Source of the DNA: Echiichthys vipera
Taxonomy: Eukaryota; Chordata; Actinopteri; Perciformes; Trachinidae
Length of the DNA: 64,000 nt
Assembly (NCBI GenBank): GCA_963691815.1
Contig: OY829648.1
Span: 31,832,956 to 31,896,955, forward strand
Direction: 5' to 3'
A program made the translations under genes and the position numbers. Shown here piece by piece: positions 1-12,311 of the stretch (the first letter of the stretch is position 1; each line of letters opens with the position of its first letter). A model generated the notes under the pieces. The model searched no databases, had not been told where the DNA came from, and was given only the letters and a program-made list of their open reading frames with translations.

Positions 1-19
1 TCAACGTCTTTGTCTCCAG

Positions 20-330
20 GCCTGCAGTGCTCCAGTGCTCTGTTCCGTCATGAAATCGGGTATGTCCTTGGTCAGATGCAGCACCCGGCGGCAGTCCCAG
101 CCCTGCGCGCAGCTCTGGAGCGTTCCGGTGAGAACCCCATGGTCCGACACGAGGCGGCAGAGGCTCTCGGGTCCATCGGCAAAGAGGAGTGTCTGGTTGT
201 GCTGCAGCAGTACCGTGGAGACGGAGAACGTGTCGTCAAGGAGAGCTGCGAGGTTGCTCTGGACATGCTGGAGTATGAAAACAGTGAGCAGTTCCAGTAT
301 GCAGATGGACTGGTCCGGTTACAGGGCTAA
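20..330 (+). CDS. dohh: Deoxyhypusine hydroxylase, last coding exon (5' part outside window)
   Basis: DOHH hydroxylates the deoxyhypusine residue of eIF5A, the last step of hypusine synthesis in the cytosol. It is a HEAT-repeat di-iron enzyme. The acceptor AG is at 18-19; the exon starts in phase 1 (its first two bases complete a Gly codon) and ends at TAA 328-330, giving about 103 residues. Two of the family's four iron-binding His-Glu pairs are visible, in LFRHE and MVRHE, matching the C-terminal pairs of the human enzyme (His207/Glu208 and His240/Glu241 from memory). The C-terminal motif FQYADGL is characteristic. The exon looks intact. The N-terminal half, with the other two His-Glu pairs, lies before the window. 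Confidence 0.93.
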
Positions 331-461
331 AGGTCTCACTGTACTATTGTATTACCTTATGCACCAGAGATGGCTCAACAACTCAAGCTTCATCAATAAG
401 ACTATTGGATTCTCTGGGATGAAGTTCACACTATGACAGATACAGAGCACATACAATCAAA

Positions 462-467
462 AATAAA
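462..467 (+). promoter_or_regulatory. Poly(A) signal AATAAA of dohh
   Basis: Canonical AATAAA 132 bp after the dohh stop codon, the first such hexamer in the 3' UTR. The cleavage site is probably near 480-500. Confidence 0.6.
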
Positions 468-1925
468 ACTATTAAAGTCCACACCAATTGTACAGGTCAG
501 GAGCTGTGGAGCTACAGGAGGGAGCTCGTAGCTTTGGGGTGTGTGGGGAACAGGGAGGAGAAGAGTCTTTGGTGGTCTTTCCTCCTTCAAGATACCACTG
601 CGTATCTTCACAGCACTTCCATAGCTCACATACTCTGGTCAGCTGTGGGCTCGAGGTGAAAGGTGTGACGGACTAACAGATTCTACTTTTAAGGGCTTTC
701 CTCTGAACGCGTGGGAGCGCTTTTTAAAGGGCTTTTATAGCCCAGACGCGGAAATGGCACCGCTGTCTGAAACCCAGAATTTCAAATGGTGTGCACCGTG
801 CCACAACAGTTTTTGGCTGCATCAAACAACAAAACAACACAATAAGCTTGTGCAGCGCAGCCCAAACCACATTATGTCTGGAAGGTAGAGATGAGATGGA
901 TGTAGAGACACAATTTTTTTCTTCCTGATACCGATTCCAATATCTGAGCTTGTGTAACGGCCGATACAATTAATGATCCAATACAAGTGCGTTAAAAACG
1001 ACGCATACATACATTAGTTTTTAGAAGCTGTATACTTCTAACCCTGTATGGATGTAATAGGATCGCTATCATTGTGGTATGGCCTGGCTCAGGTTACATA
1101 CAGAGAATGAATGTCATAGAACCTTGTTTTATTATCCTGTTTGACAGTTAGTCCTAACAAAAAATATAAATAAACTGTTTTTTTGTCAGGGCTAAATTAC
1201 ATGGTATGGGATAATATCGTACTCCCCTGAAGAAAAGGCCCTTATCAAATCCTAAATGTCTTCATAGTTTCTGATCCAGGCTGCACTACGGTTGATCAGG
1301 CCTGATGTCAGTTCACTCTGCTAGAAACTATGAATACAAGCCAAAGCTCAATCGCCTTCTCTGTTGTAGATTTACAGTATGGTAGGAAACTCCTATACCT
1401 CACTGTAGGGAACATTCACTCCAAACTGTAACCTGCTACAGAGATTAACAGTGTAAAATTGTAGTAAAACCTCCATCTGTCATGCTCCTCTGGTTGGTTG
1501 GTTGTTTCTTAGACTTCTGTAGAACACAGGTTTTGATTTGCATCCTGTATCTATAATAAGTGTATGTAAAATTAAAATGATGCTGTAAACATTTCTCTTA
1601 TTGTAAGGTCTTTTTTGAATCTCTTCACTCCTATAACTCAAGTTCTCTGAGCAGCACTGTAGTGTTGATTTCTGAGTGTTCATCTGTACGCTGAGGCAGT
1701 TTCTACCTGGACTCACTTTCTAGATTATCAGTGAATATGTTTGTACATATAGAGTGAGACTGTAACATCTACAACCACATGGTGCTGACGTCATGGTACA
1801 CAACCTCGTCGTCCGTGTTTCATAGGTGAATGTGAAAAGGTGACGTCCAAATGATCCTTCCAGTGCAGGTCATTCAGGTAGATTTCCTCCAGGGGGCTCG
1901 CGAGCCCAGCAGTCATTCTGTTACA
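468..1925. other. Intergenic DNA between dohh and rsph4a
   Basis: No convincing gene. Around 915-1005 there is a stretch with repeated 'ccgata' and 'atacaa' words that looks like decayed DNA-transposon sequence. The 3' part (from about 1750) becomes less AT-rich and grades into the rsph4a promoter and 5' UTR. The short open frames here have no recognisable protein content. Confidence 0.5.
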
Positions 1926-1939
1926 GTAACCATAGCAAC
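1926..1939 (+). promoter_or_regulatory. RFX X-box in the rsph4a promoter
   Basis: The bases read GTAACC-AT-AGCAAC, an exact match to the X-box consensus GTNRCC(N0-3)RGYAAC bound by RFX transcription factors. It lies 165 bp before the rsph4a ATG. X-boxes close to the start are typical of vertebrate ciliary genes, which are driven by RFX factors with FOXJ1. The match is seen directly; binding is inferred. Confidence 0.75.
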
Positions 1940-2103
1940 AGGTGAAGTTTGGGTCTACGCTGCCACTGAGTCCCCGTGGTATAACGCATTGTGAACGCTC
2001 GTTAGCTAACTAGAGGTCTTGCAGCTACCGTAAGTCTGCCTGTCTAAAGTGAGTTAAAAGAGAAAAGGTTCGAAATAAATCAAATAAACGGAGGTGAAGA
2101 ACG

Positions 2104-5100
2104 ATGGACACGGCGGATGGAAACCAGGACAAAAGTCAGCAGAGACTGCAGTCAGCGGCCTCGTTCAAGGCTTTCATGATGAAGAACAGCACGGAAAGCA
2201 ACCTGAACCTGTGAGTACAGTGTTTACCATAGGGCCATGTTGTTAGCTCATAACCGTCGGGTGAAAAAAACACGGTCCACTTAACCGCCGTTTGGGTCTT
2301 GGTGCGTGTCTACTGGAGGAGTTACGGTAAAGTTACCAGCGCTTGGAGCCGCCCAAAATGAACATGTAAAGAATCTCAAACTGCAGTGAATTCGTACATT
2401 TCACACACCTGGCTGATGAAATTATATCGTGTTGTGTGTTGTTTGCTATGTGATGGCACCAAAAACATCACAACAGGATATGGTTCTTCCTCCTTCGTTA
2501 GAAACGTATTAGGGGAGACCAGGGGCACTGGGTCAGGTGTAACACCTTTAATATCTCCGAGGAGAAACAAGTTCAAATCACTCTGCATCTGCTCAGTTTT
2601 TTAAGCAAGATTGTCTTCTTCTTGCAAAAAAAGGGTAAAAATGGAACTTTTCTGTCAGGTGAATGTTTTGGATAGTATCCTGTTATTAAACATTTGGGAA
2701 TCCTAATAAGCCTATATCATTAGAACCACTGAACTAAAAAGTAGAGTATTTTCACCTTATTTTCTCCTTTGACACATGAGGTGAAAACATGGCTGGTGAT
2801 ACTAGGGCGGTCCCCTAACCAAGTTTTTTATTTATATTTTAAAATCTAAAAGCTATAAACTAGAGTAAACACCAAGTTAAACCTCTGCAAGGATGTGTGT
2901 TTTACTGTTACTTTGCAGTCATAATAGAAATAAGAAGAAATTAGGGATCGACCAATATGGATTTTTTTTTAGGGCCAGTGCCGATTTTTTTTCATCAGCC
3001 CATGACCGATACAGACCAACAATTTTCTTGAGCGGATATTTAGAGCCGATACAACTTTTGCTCCCTCGATTTACATAATAAAAATGACACAATGATGATA
3101 ACAAATGTTACGATTCTCAATTTTAAAAAAGGAACGTTTATTGAACTTAAAAGCGGCCTGTGGACGCCTGTCTGTAAATAATGTTGGGAACACCACAGCT
3201 AAAAAACACAAATATCAGCTGATAATACCATATGATAGGCCGATGTATCAGTCTGTCACTAGAGCAAATCCATGCTGCCACTGCACAGTGGTAAAGTTGT
3301 AATATAGGTATGTAATTACTATTGTAATTACTTAATATGTGTGAATTCTGGGTGGACATTCTCTAAAAGGTCAAACACTCAGGACACCTTAATTGTTCTT
3401 CTTTAATGTTCCAGCTATGACCACATGACCCGGCTGCTGATAAAGGTGATGGATGAGCATCCACAAAATGTGGTGGATGTGATTGAGGACATGAGCCGCG
3501 ATGTCAAGCGCACTTTATTTGAAGACAAGCAGAGCACCCTGCGAGACCTTCCACAGACGACAGCTGCTGAGCTGCTGGCTGAGCAGCAGCGCCCTCTCTT
3601 TTCTCGTTCAGAGGACGTTGACCACGAGGAGGAACTGGTATTGACAACATTCACCTACTGCATATTTGGCCGGGGATTTGCGGGAAGGTCATTTACTGGA
3701 GGCATATTGGTTTACCTTTGACTGAAATCCATATCACTGTCACTGTATCATTGTATTGACAGTTTCCATGTGTCAAAAACTGTAATGAAAGATTACGGAC
3801 ATCTGTCATAAAACTGCTCAGATTCATAATCTTGTTTACTTGTTCTGCAGGTACGTCCCACTTTAGATCCAAATTGACATTTTCAGACTACATTTTATTT
3901 AGGCAAGATTCAAGACTGCTTGTAAGAGCAGATCTTGACAGAAAGAGCCCCTGTGTAACAGACACATACAACGATGACAATGGGCAAAACTTGTAATAGG
4001 ACTTAAATATGGTTCATTTGGTTCCAGTAAAATGGTTGTTTTGGAGTTAGTACCACCACTCAGGTCTTATTGGCTCAGTATTGAAAGATATTTTCCCCTT
4101 ATTGTAACCTTTATTACTAGAAACCTTTGTCCAGACTCCTTGCTGTTTAGACTGTATATAAGGATGGGCAACTCATCTTCACTTCCTCACAACGTGCAAA
4201 GTGAAGCCAACACATCCTGAATACGGGCGCTGCATGTTGTTACTTTGCAATTGTCTGCGCTCTGCAAAGTAACCCCGAAAACACCTGCCAGACCAGTCGC
4301 AACTCACAAGTCATTAACAGCTGTCAATCATGATAATCTAATTTTTATTGCCTAATTAATAATTAAAAAACAAACGTATCAGAAAAATGAACACTTGAAC
4401 AAACATCAGTGTGATCAGAACTACCTAAAATGTCCCATCCACTAACACAGAGAAGGAAAGATTTATGAGCTGTACTGCAGCCAGGCACCAAGAGGCCAGC
4501 GAGCTGTCTTGGCTTCACTTTCAGGGAGCTTCCAAGCCGTCCATCTTTATTTATAGTCTGTGGTACCAGCAGAGATCTAATCAAACGTGCCACACATGGA
4601 AAAGTAACCATTATCATGTTGCCTACATTCCCTATTACCTGAAAATAAATGAAAATATATGAGCCAATATTTTGTGGGTACTGTATTACTCATATAGTAT
4701 GGAGCTGATTGACGTTGTTTATGGCTCTTCACCAGATGGAAACACCTCTGCCTAATGTGAGTGAGATTGGCTTCTACCTGGAGCAGGCTGGAGTGAGTCT
4801 GGGCAGAGAGGAGATGCAGAGGCTCTTCCTTGCACTCAAGCAGCTTGTTGAGTCGCAGGGGCTGCTGCGCTGCCGACTGTGGGGCAAGGTTCTGGGAACA
4901 GAGAGCAGCTATATTGTGGCTGAAGCTGACTACAGAGAGGGGGAGGAAGAGCAGAGCACTGAGGAAGTAACTGAGGAAGAGGAGAAAGAGACAGAGAGTC
5001 ATGAGAATGAGGTGAGGAAGTGGAAAGTAATCAATGTAAAGGAAAATATCTTTATTTACCTCAGCTTCAGAGAGATACGGACCTTTATTAATATAATTTT

Positions 5101-8100
5101 TTTTTATTGATGTTGTAAGAAGCCTTTTTTCCTGATTTGCTTGTTTCTGTTAATGCTAACGCAACACTTTCGCCCATATTAGCTTCATGTTTACCTGGTT
5201 TCCCTCTTGATAAATGCAGTATAATGTTCATTTCCAATGCATTAATTCAGTACAACAGCCACTCTGCTGCTCTCACCTTCTCATTTGAACTCAAACACTG
5301 TTCTCATTCACTGATTATTTCTAATAATCTACTTTACCCTATTTAGTATTGCTGTTAGCTACCCTTAATGAAACCCACTACTTCCTGCAGGTGTTTCAGA
5401 TTAAAAGTACACTGATAGACTGTATAATAAAGATGCAAGTGCCTTAAACCTGCAATCTTTTTGATGTTCAGCAAGGGGCAACTTTACTGGTTGCAAAAAG
5501 AACTCAGATTGTATAGAAGTCAATGAGAAAATTCAACAGGCCAAATGCAGCTGCAAAATTTAATGTATAAAATTCAGTGTTAACGTCCAGGAACCCAAGG
5601 AAAAGCAGTGGTTTCTATATACTCAATCAGGTGTATGTGGTGGAGGAAGGACAGCTTTGACAAGAGTGGCTAATTCCACCACATGCTATAGATATATAAA
5701 CATAATAATCTATGATTCACCATGCTTCCGTGTTACACTGGTTAGTTTCTGATTCAAAGTGAAGTTTAAAGTCACAGTCAAACTGAGCTCTGCCTCAAGC
5801 AGCAGGCTGTTAATATTGGCTCCATCTCATCAGTGGGACCGGGGAAGCGAGCCGCTATGAGAGGGTCTCTTCTGGGCGGAGGAGGAAAACCCACCGCCAC
5901 CTTAAACTGCAGTCGCAGCTCAAGCTGGCTGCGGGAGACACCCATAGCTGCTATTTGCTCCGGTCCTGCTTATGAGTAGAGTACCGAACTCGACAGCCGC
6001 CTCAGACGCTAACAGCTGCCTGGGGTACTGTCATCAGTGGGAGCCCGTGTTATACCCCTACTGGTGTATCCACCAAGTGGTTTACCCATATTGTGTTCCC
6101 TCCTCATTCCTAGTATGCTTTTAATGTGAAATATCTGCAGGAACTGTTACCTTTGATTGGTTCTGGTTAATTAAGTAAAAAGGAGAAAGAAAGCTTCTTC
6201 CAGAGTGCCTCTTAACCTTTTCTAGGTAAAGAAACCAAAGAGAGTCTTTTTTCTGGTCTTATAATGGTTTTGCTTTCAGATGGATCCACTTCCTCAGTCG
6301 GCCTATAAACCGCTACCTGCTGCTCCAAAGGAGGCTCTAGGAACAGGTGCTAACAAGTTTGTTTATTATGTGTGCAAAGAGCCTGGTCTTCCTTGGGTAA
6401 AGCTCCCTTCAGTCAGTCCTGCACAGATCACTGTTGCTCGCCAGATCCGTAAATTCTTCACTGGCAGGCTGGACGCCCCAATTGTCAGCTATCCGCCTTT
6501 CCCCGGGAATGAAGCCAACTACTTAAGAGCACAGATCGCCCGGATCTCTGGTGGCACGCAGGTCAGCCCCCAGGGTTTCTTCCAGGCTGGGGAGGAAGAA
6601 GGTGATGAGGAAGATGAGGCTCCTCGTGACAGCTACGAAGTGAATCCTGACTTTGAGGGCATTCCAGTTGCCGAGATGGCTGAGTCTTTGTCCACCTGGG
6701 TGCATCATGTTCAGCACATCCTGCAGCAGGTAAAAGAGTGATGGAAGCAGCGGCTGCATGGAGCATTTTAGCCGATGCATGTGATTATTTAACGTGTGAA
6801 TGTTGACTGCTTAAGGGCCGCTGTACTTGGGTGAACCTGGCTGTGAAATCAGGAGAAGACTCTAATGAGGAAGGAGAGGCTGAGGAGAAGGAAGAGGATC
6901 CTGATGAGCCTGAGCCAGAAGTAGGACCCCCACTGCTCACCCCTCTCTCCCAAGATGCAGGTCGGTGTTCGACTCCATCCACAAACACAAACTTCATCCA
7001 CACAAGTGTTTTAGCTCAATCAGAAAACACATATCACATGACCATTCACGTACACTGGGCACACACGTGCCAGTGTAAACAGGAAGCAGTTTGTCTAACG
7101 TTACTCTGTGGTTGAAGATCATGGATGTAGAAGTTGTGATGTATAAGAAAATACAGAAAATACTTCAGCAATGGTACGGAAGCCCTGAAAAGCTAGGTGA
7201 AAAAAAACTTTTTGGAGGGGCATTGTTGTCCAAAATCTACGTTTATCTAGGAGATATGCATAATTAGGCTGTTTTGAGGGCGAGAAATTGCCGTGCTTGG
7301 CGCATGATACAAAGAGAAGTTCTTTTTTAGTTAACTACAAATATCTGTAAAACATAATGGGAGCTGGCTGTGCATTGGCTCACTTCACTTCCCACTTTAA
7401 TCATCAAGGTTTCATTTCACTTATAGGCTATATTGTAACGTTAGTTAGTTGTCATGTCTGGGGCCATATTCACAAAATATTTTATCCTAGCGCTAAGAGT
7501 TCTCCTAAGGAGCACTTAAAGTCCTTAGTTCAGAGTCATTTATTCAGTCCTATTCCCAAAGCCTCTGAGACCATCTTTTCCTAAGGAGTGGGAGGGACTC
7601 CTAAGATAAGACTAGAGGGCGGGGTTGACCTTGTTGCTAATGATGACATCATGTTCATCCCTTCTATGCCCACACAGATTGGCTGAGAGGGAATGAGTCC
7701 CTAAGAGCGTGATCACACTGTCCTCCCGGAACACGACCCGGACTTTAGGGCACTTGTCCCCCCTCCCTCTCCCCCCCGCGCCCCAGCCCCGTTTGTACTC
7801 ACACTGCCTGGGCCACGGCCAATGCTTCTTGCTGTCCATACGCCATCACGTCGTAACACGTCACACGCATTGATCGCGTGTGTGTGGCTTTGTTTACAAA
7901 TCTTTCCATAGACCTCGGAGTTTTTGTGCGTCTTGTCGACTGTTTTTGAATATTTTCATCCGACCAAATCTGCAGTAAACACAACGTGAACCATTGTTGT
8001 TGTTGTTAAATGTCCGCGCATGGTCCGTCCTTCTATTTACATGTCCGAACAGGCGGACATAACGCTACTGCCGTAGGGCTCGTGCTCGTGCGCGTACACG

Positions 8101-10282
8101 TGCGCACGCTCGTGCTCGTACATTTGCAAACGGCTCCGCTAAAGCCCACCTATTTCAAGCGGGCCGTGGAGGGCCAGCTGGCCCCAGTTGAGCGCGGAGC
8201 GGGTGCGCTCACACTACTTAAAGGTACTAGACTTTAGCTGAAAAACCGGTTTTGGCCGCGGCCAAAAGCACAGTGTGATCACGCTCTTAAGAGTGAATCT
8301 ATGATAGAAACACTTCAATGGGGAACAAATGAACTGCAGCATTATGTGTGGTCTGGATAGAAGATTTATCGTCTGAAGTAAAATCCTCCTGACCCACAGC
8401 TGAGAGACTTCAAGATCATCTGAGCTGCACAGCTGCATTTGTCCCGTGGCCAAATAGCAGAGAGTTGTACCAACTTTAATCTCCGGTCATGAAGGGTGGT
8501 TTTTATTGGTTGGTGACGTGATGGCATCCCTGAACAGCTCTACCACGTTCATAATGCCATCTCCATTAAGGCCATACCTTTTTAAAAGCTCACCATCATT
8601 TAATCATGTGAGGTCGTTCCTGATTTTCTCTTAGTGATGTGGGTGTCCTCGAGAGGACTCTACGTTTTTATAGATTTAGGAGATTCTTTTAGCACTAAAA
8701 TGCTCTGTGAATTACACTTAAAAAGTTAGGAGTCTCTCTCTTAGGGACTCATTCCCTCTCAGCCAATCACTGTGGGCATAGAAGGGATGAACATGTTGTC
8801 ATCCATAGCAACAAGGTCAACCCCTTCCCCTAGTCTAGGGGTCCCTCCCACTCCTTAGTAAAAAGTTGGCTTTGTGAATAGGTTTGAATAAATGACTCTT
8901 TACTAAAACTCTTAGTGCTCAGATCAAATGTTTTGTGAATACCGCCCCTGATCTTTAGATCGTGTGACAGCAGCTGATGTTCTCTGTGTGGACAAAATAA
9001 GCATACAGTTCAATGATCACACATCATGGGCGATGTCCGCCCTACAAACTTAGGTTTGGCTTCGACTAGATAACAATATATGTTATGATAGATCATCTCC
9101 TCTGTTATTGTCATATATAAATCATCTTAATGAAATATCCATATTGTAAAGCCTATTCCTGTTTACTGCTGTGTGAATTAAATACTGGAAAAATGAAATA
9201 TACTGAGTACAGTTGTACACTGACAGCATTTACATGCATGCACACAAATAATGTGACGTAAAAACAAAAACCATTAACTTCAAATCATGTTACCTCAAAA
9301 TATTTCACATTTGAGTTAGTATGGGCCGTGTTATCAATTCAAGTGTCATCATTGTGTATCACAAAATGATGATTTATGATGAAATTATGATTTCAGCACA
9401 GTACGATTCCATTAAACGACGATGACTGATCATATCGAGGTATTATTGTGGTGCAGAAAATTATCCATCACCAAAGCAAGTCATGGCAAAGAGAAAGGAG
9501 CACCCACACAAGAAGGATGAAGTCACAAAATGTATGTCAGCCCCCTGACTGATACTGAGTGACGCAAGTGTTTGCGTCATTGTTTGCAAATGTCTCCGTT
9601 TCTGCCATTCCAGAATAAAAAAGCAAAGTCTTCAATTCATATATTCTGTAAGTCTAGACAGTTTGGATGTAAACTGCAACTTGACTGCTTGACAGAGGCA
9701 TGTAACCACAAGATGGTAATTCTAGTTTGTTTTGGTTGATACCCATGACTTCATAGTGTCTCCACTTCTGAAACAGAACACATGTCCTTGAAACCAAGTC
9801 TTTTTCATTTGTGTGTCTGTCAGAAATGTTCAACACTACTCCCTGGACCTCCAAAGTGTCCTCCACTCTCACTTCTCAGCATGCAGTAGCTGTGCTGCGT
9901 TCCAACCTCTGGCCAGGAGCATCTGCATATGCTTGTGGAAAGTAAGTGAAAAACAAAAAACACACTCTGGCGTCCTGCGTTTGATTTATCACAGCATCCT
10001 GAAGGCAATGTTGTAATTCACAAACAATAATGTGCTGTACCTTCATTTAGGAAGTTTGAGAACATTTATGTTGGATGGGGTCTGAAGTATGCAGGGGAAG
10101 GATACAGCCCACCTGTCCCCCAGCCACCACAGAAAGAATATCCCAGTGGACCGGAAATCACAGAGGCTCTGGACCCGTCACTGGAGGAGGAGCAGGTGCT
10201 GCAAGAAGCTTTAGAGGAGCAGCAAGCTGCCCAGGAAGAGATGGAGGACACCGACGAAGAGGAAGAGGAAGATGACGACTGA
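2104..10282 (+). CDS. rsph4a: Radial spoke head protein 4A/6A, complete, 7 coding exons
   Basis: Structural protein of the radial spoke head in 9+2 motile cilia and flagella; it relays signals from the central pair to dynein. Coding exons: 2104-2210, 3415-3637, 4736-5011, 6280-6729, 6816-6960, 9824-9941, 10051-10282. All junctions have GT/AG and preserve frame, giving 516 residues. Family hallmarks are visible: the helical N-terminal part (YDHMTRLLIKVM), FYLEQAG in exon 3, and from exon 4 on the conserved core ANKFVYYVC, CTWVNLAVKS, PWTSKVSS, LRSNLWPGA, FENIYVGWG and YPSGPEITE. The C-terminus is a run of Asp/Glu. Human RSPH4A and RSPH6A are about 716 residues because of an N-terminal extension that is absent here; the length resembles Chlamydomonas RSP4/6. 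The ATG at 2104 follows a GC-richer leader with an X-box. The 4A versus 6A assignment is uncertain, the family is not. Intron 5 contains a nested MITE. Confidence 0.93.
2942..3262. mobile_element. Decayed DNA-transposon fragment in rsph4a intron 1
   Basis: Begins with a 'ggatcgaccaatatgg'-like word and ends with a loosely inverted 'ggccgatgtatcag' word. The repeated 'ccgata' motifs resemble short hAT-type non-autonomous elements common in fish. Terminal repeats are imperfect and no target duplication was found, so the limits are approximate. Confidence 0.35.
7460..8948. mobile_element. Inverted-repeat DNA element (outer MITE) in rsph4a intron 5
   Basis: The left end starts ggggccatattcacaaaat and the right end is its near-exact inverse (attttgtgaat... 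reading out to accgcccc). The inverted similarity extends about 250 bp: the 'actcctaag', 'gttgaccttgttgct' and 'ggctgagagggaatgagtcc' words at 7590-7702 recur inverted at 8742-8870. No transposase frame is visible, so the element is non-autonomous. A target duplication could not be assigned. It is interrupted by a second element at 7706-8285. Confidence 0.7.
7706..8285. mobile_element. Second inverted-repeat element nested in the outer MITE
   Basis: A perfect 15-bp terminal inverted repeat, agcgtgatcacactg at 7706-7720 and its exact inverse at 8271-8285, encloses 580 bp of GC-rich, CpG-rich sequence. It includes 'cgtgctcgtgcgcgtacacg' around 8080-8120 and a 'ttggccgcggccaa' palindrome near 8252-8265. 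The flanking 8-mers ccctaaga and tcttaaga are similar (6 of 8), compatible with a decayed 8-bp target duplication of hAT type. Confidence 0.65.
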
Positions 10283-10344
10283 GAAAACACTTCTCAAATT
10301 TCTACGTTCCGTTTTTCAAGTATTTATTTTTATGTCAATGTCCA

Positions 10345-10350
10345 AATAAA
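10345..10350 (+). promoter_or_regulatory. Poly(A) signal AATAAA of rsph4a
   Basis: AATAAA 63 bp after the rsph4a stop codon, implying a very short 3' UTR. Confidence 0.7.
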
Positions 10351-11688
10351 TCTGTTTTCTCAGCATCATCAAATAGCGTTCAATATCTGAACAGCAGTAG
10401 CAGTTTAAAGGGGACCTGTTGTGCTTTTCCTTAGTTTCTGTCGTATATATCTTTGTATAATGTCGGATGTTCATGCTAAACATGACCAAAGTTTCAAATA
10501 ATGAGGGGAAGGTGTTAATGGGTAACTCCCCATGAGCAGATCTGTTCAGTTATCAGACTGCCGTCAGCGCTTTCTTTTAGATCGTTTTTTTACTTTCTTG
10601 GCATTCTGACATCAAGCCATCAAGATTTTCAAATAAGATCATCTACTCCAGGCACGGCACGCCGGGCACGCCCATGAAGTACAGCTACACACAGCTCCGA
10701 AAGAAACCTTTTGCTGTTTACTACATGTAGCTACGTGCTAGTGGCAGAAAATGCTGTAATATTGGCTCGATTTGTTCATTACTCCTTAAATTGATTGGCA
10801 GCCATGAGCAGTATGAGAAAAATAAAGTGATTTTTGAACATTAAATCATGTAAATATGTATGTGTATGAACCTGAAAAGAGTCCCCTCTAAAGACGAGGC
10901 AGGGCTTAAAGTGGCAGTGTTCCCACATCCTGTTAAAGGTATGCTGGGGAGTTTTTAACCACTAGTGGCACAATGAACAATGGGCCTCATGTATGAATGT
11001 TTTCTTATTTTTCTCTCATATTTGTTCTTGCACCAAGCAATAAGAGGAAAATAAGAAAATCCTGCCTGAGGGTCATGAATTGTGTGCTGACAGCAAAGTC
11101 TGTTCTTACCCTCCAGAGAATGTTGATGAATCCCATTTGATCTTAAAGTGGATGCACATGTCAGGCAATTTGGAATTAGCAGAAGGGAAACACCCCAAAC
11201 AAACATATAAAGGCAACAGACTTCAGTGGCGTGTAAATCACTAACAAACAAGCTATTGGTGTTTGACAGGAAGGCCTAACATTAAACTCTAAAAAGACAG
11301 AAATGTCTTATTAGAAAAAGGGAAGCAAAAAACATTAAAAAAAACAAACATCCTCTACAGAGATGGGAAGTGTATTTAATGAAGTTTGGTTAGGAAGAAG
11401 AGCCTCTTCAGCCTATGTCATCCAAGTTGGCCTTTGTGCTTCCTTTCTGAAGTGTGGTTTTTTAACAGTTTGCTGGTATGAGGTGTGTGCGCGCTGTTCA
11501 GGGACTACTTTCACTACACTGATGAACGTGAGTGTTGGTAATAAATATTCCTGAGCTGAAGTTACGCTGTTGACCACCATCAATTTCCACAAGTAACAAC
11601 TTGTACATGATGTCAAAAGAAACGACAAGCGGGTGGGAAATTTTCATCCGCTGTTTAATACGTTTGTGTCAAACATTTGCCAATGATT
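10351..11688. other. Intergenic DNA after rsph4a, no gene seen
   Basis: AT-rich, without a recognisable coding frame or clear repeat boundary. A small interspersed repeat may lie around 10400-10940 ('ggggacctgttgtgcttttcc' at one end, 'aaaagagtcccctctaaag' at the other), a pattern resembling short fish elements, but the inverted match is too weak to call. Confidence 0.4.
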
Positions 11689-12311
11689 CAGAGACTGTTG
11701 GGCAAGCTAAATAACTGCTTTGTCCCAAAAGTCAACACCATCCTCGAGAGGGCTCGCTTTGACCTCCGAGCACAGAAGCCTGGGGAGTCATCAGAGGAGT
11801 TTATAAGGACCCTCTATGCAGAGGCGGATTAATGCACAGGCTGGCCAGCTGTGCAGGGGCCCCGGATTAGCCAGAGGATTAAAAAAACTTGCCTCTTATT
11901 GGGGCCCTTAGAAACCTTTTAAAAAAAAGTCACTGATTGGATAGATATGAGACATATTTACCCAATCAGCTGCCATCATGTGGCCGGGCTCATAAGTCAG
12001 TTTTGTTGTCAAATGATACGTCACTGTTACTACACAGGGCAGCGGCAAAATGTCAGAAAGTAAATGTGATAGAGCACAAAAAATAAGGACTGAAAGAACA
12101 ACGGTCCAAGATCTACTAAAGAAAATTCCTAAATTGACAGGATTTTTCAAGGTTGCGGACTCTTCTTCTGTTCTAGGTTCTGATAAAGCATGATTAATAA
12201 TGTAGGGGCCCCAAACAAACAGTAACCTAGGGGCCCCTGACCACCTTAATCCGCCACTGGCTCTATGAGCTGGCTGAGACCTGGCAGTTCGGACCGGTGA
12301 AGATTTTGTGA
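11689..12311 (+). pseudogene. Gypsy-type retrotransposon gag relic, split by a DNA element
   Basis: In the frame through 11743 the sequence encodes ILERARFDLRAQKPGE followed by EEFIRTLY. It continues after an insertion with ELAETWQFG, a pattern typical of the gag region of Ty3/gypsy elements in fish ('..QKPGES.E.F...LYELAE..'). It ends at a premature stop at 12309-12311 and has no visible pol, LTR or start. It is a dead fragment interrupted at 11819-12259. Confidence 0.6.
11819..12259. mobile_element. hAT-like short element with 8-bp target duplication
   Basis: The 441-bp element begins cagaggcggattaa and ends with the inverse of cagtggcggattaa. The flanking 8-mers are cctctatg (11811-11818) and gctctatg (12260-12267), 7 of 8 identical, as expected for hAT insertion. 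CAG...CTG termini also fit hAT. Inside is a short + strand frame from ATG 12050 to TGA 12191-12193 (47 residues, starting MSESK, with DLLKKIPKLTGFF). It looks like the start of a hAT transposase of the zinc-finger/ZMYM-like kind left in a deletion derivative; that part is inference. Confidence 0.75.
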
